A stretch of 64,000 nucleotides of DNA from Hetaerina americana (GCA_022747635.1 JAKTNV010000002.1:109271869-109335868), one strand, 5' to 3'; shown: positions 39,401-54,400, counted from the first letter of the stretch. Notes: generated by a model not told the origin, from the sequence alone. Made by a program: numbers and translations.

Positions 39401-42400
39401 ATCAGATTTATATTTTAAACCACGCCACTTTTTGAAAGAGCAGCTGGGAAAGTTTACTATACGACACACAAGGATGGGGATTCTGATAAAGTACGCATTA
39501 TACACATTAATTTTGCCTCTTGAAGAATTTTGATGGGATGGAACATAGCAATGAATGCATTTTAGTAATGTATTAAGCATCATTGAAACCTACCATTAAT
39601 GAATGTCGATTACTTCCTGCAATGGTCTTGCTTACTTATCTGTTATTTACCTTCTGTGATACTTAAAGAAACACTGATAACCAAGTATTTTCTCATAAAA
39701 TAACGCTAAAACAGAAAAAATGAGCAATTAGTACATATCCTTTAAAACAAAGTGCCTTTATCCTTCTAACCATTCATAATCCACTGGAAATTTACTACGA
39801 GAGTAACCCAAACAGTGACAACTTTGACTTCACAACTTAGATTTTACTATCTGGTACGCATCAATTGCATACAGGATGGGGAAAAAATCTCCCATGAATT
39901 TGTCTCTTTCTTGAATAAATGCTTCAAGACTGCATGATATATATGACATCTATTAATAACCATTTAGTATGAGACCCAGTAGCCACTTTCATCAGAGCAA
40001 GGATCAGTTTACAAAATCAGGCGATCCCAAACAACTTGGTCAGGACAAATATACAGCTGCAGTAGAGCATACCTTACCTTTGGGTGACTTCAGGTGCCAC
40101 AGAAGAGAAAAATGATTTTATAGCCCATCCAACCTACCATCTTGCGTCTTACCTTGTCCCACGTTTACTTTACTTAAGACAAAACACTTAAAATCAAATA
40201 GGAAATATTTCACTATAAATTACAATCGGAACATTAAACCAATCAAAAGCATTCAAATAAAATCAGCATTTCTTATATTTAACTGGAGACCCTTACAGGG
40301 TTCAATCATGAAACAAACTTTATAAATTGCTGGCCAAAGTATTTAATAGAATAGAAAATTTTCCAATTATTAGAAACTATTTTGTAGAGTAGTTTTGAGC
40401 AAGACTATTCTATGTTGCTTTTTTACTCTTCATTCACAATTTGATGCTAATGTGTACTTTTTAAATACAGTGTAATTGAATTCAGGCTGGGTTTCCATTA
40501 GAATCACAATGTAAGAGCTTTTCTCACGAAAGATAGGAAACAGAATATGTATACATGGTATAATTAATGTTTCTGTAGCAAATCAATGAATTGAAAGTTC
40601 TATAAAATGTGCCCTTAACCCACTTATGCTCAAGAAATTAAAATTTATTACATATGTTACATTTTTACAATTGAGAAAAAATTTTCAAACAATCAGAAAC
40701 CATTAAAAAATTTTATGAATGTGGTTGAACTCTAAGGCAGCCTCTGCCATAAGGTTTTACTTGCGCCTTCAATGCAAAAAATGCAATCTCCCTAATGGTA
40801 TAATTGAAAGCAATCAGGGTTTTACAGAATTCATTGGTAATTGAGACACAATTCTAGACCACTTTTTCACTTTATTTTGTCGAATCAATAAATATGAAAC
40901 TTCATTGAGTTATATCTTAAGTGATGACAGAGTTATTGTTCATTGTCCTGGACCTATTTTATCACTTCATATTCTCGCAATAAATCACTTTCAAAATTCT
41001 CGAAGGCCATGTATGATTCATTCAATCATTGAAATTCGTCAAACTTTGATATGAATCCTTCAAGCATCTTGTAATCCTAACCATAACAACACAATATAAC
41101 TGTGCATGAAGATGTGATTCCTCATATACCTTCGAAGGGGGCATTATTTCTCTGACTATATTCAAAGATTCAGCATTGGAAGAAAAGTTAACAGTGCATG
41201 CCAAAGGAAAGTAAATGCACCATTAACTTAAAAATCTTAATAATGTGTACTTCTGTTGAATGAAGGAATTAATTAATACACTTAAGGGCATTTAACCCTA
41301 ATTATTGTAAAAATACAATTCTACTACCTGCAAATATCAACAAAAAGAATGCATATCAAAACTGATGAAACTGCATAAAAATATATATAATTATCCTAAA
41401 CATTAAATAAGGCTTATGATTACATAAATATGAAGAAGGACACTCAAAAAATCAAACCCGGTTTATCAAAAGGTAACATGAAATGGAGCATTTACACAAC
41501 AATGACAAAAAAGGGCGAATGAAAATAAAAATAGTAGGTCCAGGAGGATATTGTGCTTGGCTATTGAGTGGAGCTCCCTAGGCTTTAATCTGGGTAATCA
41601 TGATGGACGACACACTGGCAAAGCTTAAGTAATGTAATTTTCTGAACATAGTAAATTTTCGGGAAACATACATCTGAACCCTAAATCAATTACCAGTTTT
41701 TCAGGAAAATTATCAAATTTGCAATCTTAGAAATTATTCATTAAGCACTTATAAATAGCTTTTAGATACTTACTTCTCATAAAAATTAACCACAAATACT
41801 TTTTTATTTTAAAACAACCAAAAATTCATATTCTGCATCTATACGGTTACCTTTTCATTTGAATATACCTGCTACTGCCGGGATTTTTTCTATCCATGCC
41901 TCAGTATTTTATAGAGGCTCATTAAATCCTAAAAAAGTGCTAGGCATGCATCTACTTAGTATTGAATGTGGTTTCAATAGAATACTTTCCATGCATCAGT
42001 CTTTCTTAATATCAATGTATTTTTAACACCACATATTTGATGCACTTGAAATGCTTTCAAAAGTTTATAAAAGAAGGTAAAAATGGTTCTAAAATACAAA
42101 GAAAATACCAGAGCATTGAGGATTGATTGAGTTTGTATGTTTATTTCTGAATGGGGAACTGCATGAAACAATCTCTTGTTTATAATCCTCATTCAACCTC
42201 ATACTTTTTAATGCTACGTATCCCTTACGGAAGACAGATTTTGAAGGTATCATTTCCTGGAAATAATACTTCTACACCAACCATGAAGTTGCAGCATAGG
42301 AGAAAAAAATCAGCATTTGGCAATAACTATGTGGATTTTTATTCTCCTCAGCAACCACCAAAAGCATTATAGACAGCACATGAATTCAAAGCATTTTGGT

Positions 42401-45400
42401 TTGCTGCTTGTCATCCCATAAAATGGTGACCATTGTAACAACTACATCAGATCAAGTGAAAAACGTTTTTCCATGTAACTAGAACATTTTTTTAGACTAG
42501 GTAAGAAAGGAGATGTTTGAGCAGTATATAAATTTCATTTACTCTGAGGCAAGAATCATGCTGAGATGAAAATGAAAAACCTTTCGAGAACTACAATCCT
42601 GATGTGGTTAAAATGAAATTTCAAACATCTTCAAGTTTTTAAAAACAATTTTAAGACCCAATGACTTATTTCAGTGGTATTCAAACTGAATATTGAATGA
42701 ATGACAATCTTTTAAGGAAGAATGTCAGTAAATATTTCAAAAAGTAGCCAGATATAACTTGGGACTTGGTAGTTTGGCAATCATTCAAGCATTCCAATTA
42801 TTCATAATTAATTTTTTTAGTTTATCATATCACTAAATCACCAAAGAGATTAACATTATGAAGTGCTCTATTGGTACCACTGTCTTCAGCCTTACTGGTA
42901 GTCTACTCACATTTAGATGACATCATGCTGGAGGGAAAATAAGGACGAGGGTAAATTTAAGAACCACATCAAGTCAGGTGCAGGGACTGGTTCTGTTATA
43001 CCCATGCTAAGAATCGTAACATCAAAAGGGAGTACATTACTCTACATAGGCATATGTGAGCAGATTTAAACAAGTTCACCAAATAGGTCGGAAGGTTGGA
43101 AACCATCCTTCCCTCTTTCCCCTCGGGACTTGATCTCCCTCATCATCCAAGAGATGATTTAGATCTAAATTTTCAATAAGCTTTTGGAATACCACTGAGA
43201 GGGAGTGAACAGACTATTAGCTGTTACCACAAACTCCTGTTTTCTTATATTCATAATACTAACCTAACATTGCTCCAAAACAAGATTGGGGTTGTCCTTA
43301 CATTATTAAAAAATCCCCAGGTGGAAAATATACATATTTATGTTCATTAGTATTGGAAATTTACGAAGTTAATTTCCTTTAAATTACCACAGCAATTGCA
43401 AATAATTTGAAGTGAAACCTTACTTTTATGTTTTTATACGAGGTTCATTCAAAATGTTCTTGGCCTGAGAAGGTAAAACACAAGAGAATTTTTTTTCAAC
43501 GTAGCCTTAGACCATTGACTTGTCCTTGCGATTGACCAATGACTTCTCTACATATTTAAGCCCTCAGTATGATGCGATTTGCCCAACTCTGGAAAATAAA
43601 TTGTCCCAGGTGTGACCTCATCGTTTGAGGCGAATATTTGTGCAGGAAGCGATTTCTTCAGTTTTGAGAAGTCTGTAATTAGCTGGGAGCCAAATCCAGC
43701 AAAAATGGCACATGTGGAAGCACTTAGAAGCATAAGTTTTGGAATCATTGTTTTCACTTTCTTTGATGCACATTCCCCTGCTTGCACACACTGTTTGGAC
43801 AACTTCTTCCGGTTTGACATATACAGGTGAATCTATGTTTCATCTACTGTTATAATACACCAAAAAACTGGAATAAATCTAGTTTATATATGTTAAGTCT
43901 AAACATTTGAGAGTTGTTCATTTGAATGCATTTCAAGTTGAATGTGAACTACCACCATAGCCAATGATCAAGAAGTTTATTCACACCCAAATTATACGTA
44001 AAATGAACATAGACAAGACCTATCGAGATGTTTACCATGCCAGCAACCTTATATAATTTCTGTTGCCAATTACTAAATAAGGCATTTTGGATTTTCGCGA
44101 TGATTTCATTGGTCATAGTGGTTTTTAGGAGTACATGGTTTTGGATGGATGTGAGACCACTTTTAAATTTGGCCAACTACTTTAGCACTACCGAAAATTA
44201 AGGGGAAGAATCCTTTTAAAGGAAAACTAACTCTCTTTGTAAAAGGTCGGTCCCAAAAGTAGCAGGACTTATTTTCTCCTGGATAGACGAACGGACAGGC
44301 AGCATTTTCTCTGGTGGGTAAGAGGGAGAGAAGTCCCAGGAATGACCAGAGACAGTTGGCTCCCAGCATTTGAGGAGTGCTGATTGCCCATTTGCCAAAC
44401 CCCTATAACATGACCTCGTAACGGTCTATCATGGACCAGTTATTCGAACAGTGCTACGCCATCAAATTTTGCCAATATTGGTGCCGTGAGTGCTCACCGA
44501 CGAACCAAAGGAAACTCACACGTGGGCCTGACATGAGCTTCTCGACCATGCCTCAGCCAACCTACAGCCCTGACGTTGCCCCACCCCACTTCTTCTTCTT
44601 CCCTCCCCTCAAATCCGCACTTTAAGGATGTCACCACGGGTCATTGGAAGCATTACAACAGGCTGTGACAAGGGAGCATAGCAGCATTCCGGGCGCCGCC
44701 TTCCAGAGGGCATACGAGGTCTTCTAACACTCAAACGAGTTCACAGCAAATAAGGAATGTATGTGATCGCAAAACATCTAAAAAAATATGGTCTCATAGT
44801 TGATACATGAATTATGCAAAAAAATTTTCTTATTATTTATTAGCAATGTAACCTCACTGTTATTTCTCAAATATATTATCAAGCATTATTAAGATTTTCA
44901 AATAATGATCATATATTTGCTTTCCAATTTCCCAAAGTGTGCAGAGTTGCATCATTGGAACATAAATTTAGCATAGACCATTAATGCCGGAACCGTCTTC
45001 AATTACCCATTAAGAATTCCCTCAACTCACATTTCCCCCTAAGTACATTTTTTTCTTCTCTGGTGCCGACAAAATTATAACACAAGCATGCCACTGCCTT
45101 TAAAAAAATCATGCATTTCAATGCCTTTCGAAATGGTAAACGCCCACCATATGTATGACGGTAAGGTGAAAAGTTCTCGACCTGACAATAAAAGACTGCG
45201 ATTTTCAGTTAAAAAATTATATTATTTTCCTACATTATCTCCCTTGACTTCAACAGACTTGGTTCAACCTTTTTTCAACATCTAACTTCTAACTTAAGGC
45301 ACTTCCCAGAAAAAATCTCTTCAAGTTTGGGAACAGATGGAAGTCTGAGGGTCAGGAGAATAGGGACGATGGCCGAGCAAATCGTACCCCTAATCCTGTA

Positions 45401-48400
45401 GTTTTCCCATCGCCAATGCACATTTGTGAGCAGGTGTTATGTCCTGTTGAAAGAGATTTTTTCTTCTCAAAGCCAGGCCCCTTCTCGCAAATTTAGACAT
45501 CCAGCTGATCATGAAGGTTGGAGAAATATTTGCCTGTAATTGTTCTGCCATCTTTAAGGTAATCAATCAACAGGATTCATTTCGCATCCCAAAACACACT
45601 CGAGAGAACAGTTTGAAGCCTGTCATACGCACTACTGACACGTGCAACTAGGCAGAAATCACGAAGTTTCGCCGATTGGAACGCAATCTCTGTGTAAGGC
45701 CGAGAACTTTTCACCTTACCCTCGTAATTTCATGTCATGACAGAATCAACAAAAGAAAAAATCCACTTGACAACTGATATGAAAGTATTTTATCAACAAA
45801 GCAACTAAAACAGAGGAATAAAAATTTCTTATGTTGTTATATAAAGTTTCAACCACTGCTCAATTTTCTGTAGCTCAACACTAACTAAATTTGCTTGCTT
45901 AACGGCCAGACAGGTCCCTAATAAATGTATGTTTATGAATTAAAAGTCAAATCTTACTACATAAAAATAGCATCAAAAATAGCATGAATTTTTTTTTAAA
46001 AGAACAGTGGATCATTAAAAATACTTCAAATTTCAAATGAAATTCAATAACTTAGGCAGTGATAGGATAAATCAGTGATGGGACTGCAGGATGTGATTTA
46101 ATCTCTGATAAGGAATTACTTACCCATGGCTTTTGTGACTCCAACACATTTTCCATGAAACCAATCTTCACAGATGTCACAGCAAATCATAAACCTGATG
46201 GAATATTAGTGAAACTTTAATTGAGACAAAGAAATCACATGATCAGGTAATGGAGAGTATACCCTATCAATTGAATAACCTTTAACTAAAAGTAAAAATC
46301 CTTAGAAAGCATAATTTTATGTAGAAATACTCCTCCATAATTAAGCTGAGCTGTGCAATTCATACCAGGAGGAGCTATTTATTATTTAAAGGTATTTAAA
46401 AGTTCAACACTCACAGAAATTGAAGCCGTAAAGACATGCATGATTATTTGGCTGTGATTGAGCATAGTGAATGATTTGAACCAGATAAATCATTTACTTA
46501 GTAAATGATAGCATTCAATTAAGAGACTATGCTTAAAAATACAATTAAAAACTGTCATATTAGTCATAGTGATTTCTAGGGCAATGCCATTGTAAGTTTA
46601 CTCACCATGAAAATTGCCCTGTTAATACTATGATTTTCACGCTGTGAATTTAAGAAGTACATAAGGAGCGATTGGGAGAAATCCAGATATTTTTAAATCA
46701 AAATGGAAGTTACAATTGAAAACCAGCAGGCAATAAAAGCGGCAAGAAATTGAAACGAGTGCCAGAAATTTAATTTCCACGGAAGAAAACCCCAGCAAAA
46801 GACCAGCAATAAAGAATTCCTTGCATAGGTAAACTCAAAGGCCTTGCGTTCATCCCCAGGGACATACTTCAAAATGACTCCTCCAAGAAACATAATTTTA
46901 AAATAGTGAATCTAATAATAACAGGCAAAGTAAAGGTCAATCGCTTCACCTCATGGAGCAAATTGATGTAAGGAAAATCACTTCAAACATCAGCTAGCTC
47001 TTCATTGAGGCCATTTACGAAAATTTTGATAATAGTAATATGTTTAACATATCATCTAGAAGATAGGTGACATAGGAGTTTTGGTTGATCACTCCCACCC
47101 GAGAACTCTTTATTCTATTCAATTTCAAACTCTAATAAAAGCACAAAATTTCTGTTATGAATTATTTCTGGCATGTTAGAATTTTAGCATCAAAATCAAT
47201 CACTCTCAAAAAGACAATAATTAAATTAGATCTTAAGAGGAGGCAGGTGAGCCATCTTTACCACTGCGGGCAATCAAATGAAAACCGAACATCCACCATA
47301 ACACACAGACCACTAAAAGCTGGCTTTTTATGTATCGATGCTGCCATCGCTAGGAAATCTGCATAGTGATCTGCAACTCACAGGCGCACACAGAGTTTGG
47401 GTTATGTCCTTGTTGGTGCACAGACTGGTTGTTGTAGGGGGTGCTTGGTTTTCATTCAACTGCCCCTCATAAATACCATATTTGAAGGCACATAAGACAT
47501 ACATTTGTTTCCCAAAATAATGTTTAAAATAATCATCTGCCAATTGCATGTGATGGTTCAAACTCCCATGAGTTAATGTTCAGTACTGAATATTATTTTT
47601 ACCCCCAGATGATCAATATCACTTATTTTTACTCCATTACATTTACTTATGCATAATATTTATTAATTAATTGACAAATGTTGTAGTTGGATCATTATTA
47701 TTAATTACAATGCTATTACATGATTATCATGTCGCTCACTTTGGTGAACTCAATAAGGTGCGAGCAAGAAATCATATGAAATCGATCCTATTTTATCACA
47801 ACTGATCATAGTAAAACAGTGTGCTCTGTGGAATCATTTGCTCTAAAAACTTACCCTTATTTATATAATTACAGGAGAAAAACAAATAAAGCTACACAAT
47901 TCAATTCAAACTAATAAAATTACACTATGCTAACATTTTTGGCATATACATCAATGATTATGACGGCATTTATTTGGATTTTCTGAAATGTAAGAACTAA
48001 AAGGAACTTTAAGTGAAGTTGGTGGGATGTCATGCTCTTTGATAGACTGTTTAAACCCTTTCTTCATTTGTACATTAGTGAAATGAGGGTGCGTCTTATA
48101 AGCTGTCTAATACAGTAATAGAAATTATGTCACCAAGAAAAACAATAGAGTAAACATACGCCTGCTATTCAAGAACAGATGTTTTAACATTTTTGTTGTC
48201 CTCCATTTTGAAAGATGTGCAAGAGGAATATGCCAATCGATTAACTTCATTGAAAGCATGCACTAACCCAGTCTTTCAGCAAATTTGCTCAACGATCACC
48301 AGCACTCAACAGGAGACTTCATTGAAATTTCCTAATTCGAATGTTACAAACATTGCCCTTGATGGCATGCACTGTTTTAGACTTCACTTTGTCGAAGTTC

Positions 48401-51400
48401 ACCATTATTTAAGACTAAAATAAAAAAAATATCAAGGAATATTATAAATATTTAACATGCAAATGAAAAGGCATTGTTTGACCCAATCAATAAAGATTAT
48501 ACCACACCTCTGTATTATTCTGACGCGCTAACATATTACCAAACATCAAAACCATGAAAATAAATTCTAACTAAACCGCCGACCTCTAAAAATATATTTT
48601 CTGAATTTTTCTAAGGAAAAACAATGAAGGATGTGAATTTGTTGATACCTATATCAGAATAACGCAATATGGGAAAAACTATTATTTATTTATAACAGCA
48701 TTAACTAAGTTCTGTCACCTAAGATGTACATCAATGGTCAGTGTCACGACTGCTACCACAACGGTTGGTTAATGGGCAGAACAGGATTTATTTGCATCCC
48801 TTAGTCATAACTACAACAAAACAAATCCAATTTTGAAAATATCCAGAAATATTTCTAATAGTATAATTGACTTTACAAACACCCTGCGCTGATTGTTACC
48901 ACAACCTATATCACGGCCAATTGAATAAAAAAATTCAATGAAACCATAATTGAGCCCTTTCTAACATGGCTCTTTACTCTCTTCATGCACAGAATGTTAA
49001 ACAAAAAAAAAACAACTTATACCTACTCCGCTCCTTGAGTGAAATGAATCCATACCAAGCATGTACGTCCTTAAGCCCATACCAAAGTTCTATAGAGACC
49101 TTGCTGCCTTCATTGAGGGCACTAAACTCAATTTTGCACATTCCGTAGAACACTGCATGTTATGGATGGTTTGGCTGTACGGAAGTATTCTGTGGGCAAC
49201 AGTGTCCAACCAAAATATGGAGTAATAATGTTGACAGACATTAGTATCCACCAATAAAGTTAACATTATACAGTGGAACCTCGCTTTTTGAGCACCTTGC
49301 ATTGCAAATAATTTTCAAAACAAGCAAATATTAGTAAAAAATGGCTTCCTTAATGAGTGAATTTTTGCATACTGAGAGACAAGGAGAGTGGAATTCCTGG
49401 AAAGATTGCACGCCTGCTACTTCAGTTTGTTTTTAGCACCCGTTCTGCGAGCACTGTTAGTGTCACTCATGATCACACATTTTTCCCAAGTTGTGTCAAA
49501 CATATTTTGTGAGATTTTTCGTGCAAAGTCTAACAACATTTTGGGCTTAGTCTAAAAAATGTCTCATAAGTAAAATCTGCATGAAGACAGCTATAGAGCA
49601 AAAATAGCAGTAGAAATGAAAAGTAAAACCATTGCAAATAAGGAAAAAGGTGTGAACGTGACATGTAACAAGCACATCAACAATATGCATGCTCTTCAAA
49701 AACAAAGACATGACAAAGGAGATAGATGCTTCAAAAAGAGTAAAATGAATATCTACACAACGGTTATGTATTCTCCACTGTTTAAAAAGTTGCTTCTTAC
49801 ATGGATGAACAAAAAGTGATTTCAATGTGACACCACTAATGAAAATATCATATCTGAGAAAGTGAAGTGATTTTTGCTGACTTCGTTAATACAATGACAG
49901 GATCATTAATTGCTGGAGAAGTATTCAAGGGAATCCATGAGTGGGTCGAGAATTTTACAAGAAATACCTGTATCCACAGCATTGTGAGGCATGGGGAAGC
50001 AGCAAGTTCCGACTCAAATGCAGCAGAGAACTACATCGGTGGCTTCAAGAAGCTTGCATATTCTGAGGGTAACCTGCCATAACAGGTTTTTAATTACGAC
50101 AAGATGGTCTCTTCTAGAAGAAGATGCCGAAGCGAACCTGTATTTGAACATACAGCAGTAGACATAAATGCATTGCCGGGCCACAAGCCAGTGAAATGCC
50201 AACTCATGCTGCTATTTTGTGACAATGCAAGCAGCAAATTTGAAAATTAAACCCTTGCTTGTTTACCATTTAGAAACTCCATGAGTTTTCAAGAGGTGTC
50301 CCCAACAGCAGGCTAAATCTGATGAGGAGGTCATGGGAAAATGTTGCATTGTTCCATGCCTATGAAGAATTATCCTAATAAGACAGTGGCTGTGTGTCAG
50401 AAACTTTTTTATGATAATTCTGAGTTACAGTTTTACAAAACTCTGAAGTGTCAACAGAAACAAATGCCCCTATACAGCTTTCCAGTAAAAAGGAATTTGG
50501 ACTTAACATAAATAATTAGTTATTTATTTTGATTCTTTTTGCTCATGCAAATCAAGTTTGCATTCCTGGTTGCTTCATTCCGCAATAGAACAAAAGATAA
50601 TGATGAACCACAATCCTAAACAATGTATATATAGTTTTCTTTAAATGAACTTTGAACATAATTGTTTTGGCATGGAATGCATTATCGTACATTACATTAA
50701 TACATATTCAAAAAATTGTCTCACTAAAGTGCGTTTTGCATTAGGAGAAAGATTGCAGAGCGGATTATGCTCATTGTACGAGGTTCGACACGACATATAA
50801 CAGAAAAAACAAAAACCAAAGGCAGTGTGTGAAATAAGAGGCTGTAATAAGGATAGCAGAAGTCTCACAATACAGAAGTAGAGATCACAAGGCATGCGAT
50901 TAGAACAAACTTCCAGAGAACGCCAATATTCGCCACGGCAGTCCATGTTTTCAGTGGATCTAACACACAACTTATTTCCTTCTCATTGTAATAATTAAAT
51001 TTTAAGATACCATTAAGGTAGACTAAAGGTTATTTTCAAATAGATGCTCAGCAATTATTCTACACACATGAGATTCCAGGGATTTAATTTAAATTTTATT
51101 TTATTCACTAACTGATACACATTGGTCCCAGCCCTATCTGACCCAATTAATGAGTTTCCAATGGGAAATGCTTCTGAAATGGTTTGTCCGCCCATTCCCA
51201 TGAGTTCTGAAGGAAATAAGGAGTCCTATCAAAACCAAGGTTATCGTTAGAGACTAATATTTTTTAATGATGAAATCATGTTCTTTAAAAATAAAACCTC
51301 TTATTTTTGCCTGCATGACACAGTAGCTATAATTTGCACTTAAATACTCCAAAAGTAGCACATTCATTCCATTTAATTCACAGTTCAAAGATTACCCTAC

Positions 51401-54400
51401 TTTGTCTTTAATAGTAATATTTGGACGATTTGATACGATGGAATCACAGAATTAGAAATGAGTAATAACTTGTAGAACTGACATTTACATGTACACTTAT
51501 ATATGTGAGCTCGACGATTAATTCAGGCATACTCTCAGCTCTCAAACAGTAGCGCTGACATTTTATTAGAGATAAGGATGACAAAAATACTCTTCATAAC
51601 AAAGTCTGGGAAACTAATCCACTTCAGAAAGAAAAAACTGCAACTTTGTCGATTCCACTTAATGTCACCTAGTACATTAAAAGGAATTAAAAAAGCAGCA
51701 TTTTTTTCTGTCTACTTCACTAATGGTCATATTTGAAATCACAGACCCTAGGACTTAGCAGAGTGATTCTATGGTCTCAACTACCATTCAAGGAAATAAC
51801 TTTGGAGGGAACAAACATTTAGAGCATACTCAAATTACAAACACATTGAGGGGAAAATTTAAGGTCACTTTTTCATTAAGACTCACACACCTGATAGTAT
51901 TGTCATACTGTACAAAGAATCCCCAATGCCAAGAGTACACCTAAAATATAGTTCAAGGACAAGATTTCACTTGAACTATAATACTTTTCCACTTAGTAAT
52001 GAGCTGATTCAACAAGACTATGCAAATATGTTGCCTATTTTGTGTTAAATAAACATTATGCTTAGAATTTTCATTGAAACAACAAGATGCTTGTCTTAAT
52101 TAGATAAAGAGATTGTCTTTTAAAGTGCATTATTCAGGAGATACAAAATGCATTAGTAAAATGTTAAGAAAAGTAGTTTCACTTTCGACAAACAAGATGT
52201 CTTCAAATAGCTTGTCTTGGTAACCACCCAAGAAGGGTAGCATACAAATGCACATGCGTAAATACACCCTATTTCAATCAATTTCGGCTTTTTGGCGGCA
52301 TTAAAAGCAGCATGAAAGTGAAACAAATCCTACAAAAGATGAAGCAAATGTTTTCCAAAGGCAACAATCCAATTACTAAGCTCAAGTGACAGAGGCACCG
52401 AAATCATTGGGCCATTTAAGAGATGCCGAGAATTGTTTGCTACCAATTCATCACCCACTACCTCACAACTGCCTCTTACTACTACTGGCTTGCACGTTGT
52501 TGGATGGCTTTCGTGCTGGGGAGCAGTTGTTTGTTCGTTTGTGGTATATGTGTTAGCATGAGTGTTGGATGAAGGGATTTTTGCACGAGTGCGTACGCCG
52601 CTGTGTGTGTAGTTTTTCATGTTGTTGATATCGCACGTGGTATTGTCCCCATTTACGGGTGGTGACCTAACACCCCCCTCCGCCACACGCCCTTGCAGTG
52701 GCTTGCGGGGTATTATGTAGATGTATTAGATCACAGTCACAACTTCATCAGAATGAAAACTCACAACTTTTCAAATTTTGAATTGACCAAATATTTCATT
52801 TTTGGGGATTCAAGAACACCATTCCTTAACTTCATAGTGCGGTATGAAAGCATGTCGAGTATCAAATGTAAGATCAACTCACCTGTTGTTGTGAGGTTTT
52901 TTGCATATGCACCAAAGCCTGTTGGGATCGTCCTCGGAATTGACACTGGTGTCGTCATCCTCCTCCTCCTCATCCTCTTCCTCGTCCTCACTCGCCATCG
53001 CTTCCTCCATCTCTTCTTTCTTGGCCAACCTCTTGGCCGCAGCAGCAGTCCGCCGTCGCCTTCCCCCACGAGCACTGACCACGACGGCAGGCTCTTCCAT
53101 TGCTTTCACCAAACTCGTCTCCACCCTTTCCATCTTGATCACCTTCTGCTCCTGCTCCTCCGCCACTTCCACCACCTTCAACACTTCCTTCGCTTTGGGG
53201 GGAGTCACGTCAACCTCCGCGGCACTCTTAACCAGATGCATGTCTCGGAGGTTTTTCTCCTCTTCATCTTCTGAAAGCACCAACTTGAGCTCCTCGTCTC
53301 CCTCACTGTTTTCAATCACCATTCCTGATGCATCAGAGCTTGGATGCTCGGGAACACGGCGCATTACATCGGGAGCGGAAAAAAGAGCGGGGCCAAAGGC
53401 ATCGGCCAGGTGAGCCGGGGGTTTTCGGTTCTCCCTCTTTGGGTAAAGTTTACGAGATGCGGACAACATGGCTTCGGTAGGCGACACTGGTCCCGATACC
53501 TTTGAGCCTAACGGAGTACCCGCGTGCAAGTCCGACAGAGAACCACCAGTAAGACTGTTCAATCCGTTCTCAGACTTTTCATCCATGTGAGAGACGGCCA
53601 TACTCTCAGGCACTGCCGACGGCATCGGCGGCTCCTCCAGTGCCGACACTGGTATCCCAATATCTTGCTGAGGCAACTTCTCCACGTGCACCTTCTCCTG
53701 AACGAGCACTTTCTTCCCACCTCGACCCATCATGATGATGGGCTTCTTTGGTGCATTGCTGGAAACACCCATGGCAACTGCATCCGCGGCCACCTGGGAA
53801 TGGTCCTCCTCGGGTTCCGGAATACGCTTTCCACCCCTCCCGCCCCTGCCTCTACTGCCTTCCCCCCCACTCCTTGGCCTGCCTGCCCTCCTCCTCCCCC
53901 TCGTGCCACCGCGACCTCCCCTCACCAGGACTCCCATGCCCAATTCTCTCTCCGGTCGGAAGCCTCGCAGGCCTCGCCCTCTTACCCTGGCACCGCCCCA
54001 AGAGCGACGGCCACCGTGCAATGCTCGACCCGAGCGAACAGATTCTTCCCGCTCGTCGTCAATGGTCCCGGAGTCTGCAACATCATCCTCCTCTGTGTCC
54101 TCTGTGTTATCGGTTGTCGTAGCTGTTGTGTCACCATCATCCTCATCCCTATTGCCCTCGAGACCAGACTGCATAGATAATATTTCTGGTGAAGACAGCT
54201 TCTCCACCTTTACTTTGGCTGTAGTTAACGAACAAAAATATACTGTTAGCAGGAAACTAGTTCAAGGAATCATCGTTCAAGAATTCATCACTAGAAAAAT
54301 TGGATAACTCACACTCAGGTTGCATCGACAACAATCAATACTCGAATACCAATACCAATTTGAACATTTTAAGTTCATGTCATTAGTTTTGTAAAAAAAC

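Larger units (their letters stand above)
37927..46123 (-). other. Intron 5 of pps
   Basis: An 8.2-kb intron between the two exons that finish the PHD finger. It holds a CpG-rich block (about 38220-39320) and three mariner derivatives (43.4-45.7 kb). From 39.4 to 43.4 kb the sequence is AT-rich with nothing recognised. Confidence 0.74.
46195..52882 (-). other. Intron 4 of pps
   Basis: A 6.7-kb intron within the PHD-coding part. It has a pogo/Tigger relic (49271-50510) and a CR1-like tail (about 52430-52728). The rest, including several frames of 60-80 codons, shows nothing recognisable. Confidence 0.73.

Noticed and set aside
53524..54307. Plus-strand open frames of 124-218 codons opposite exon 4
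   Set aside because: They mirror the GC-rich exon and read as Pro/Arg/Leu-rich low complexity. The minus strand carries the PHD and correct splice signals.
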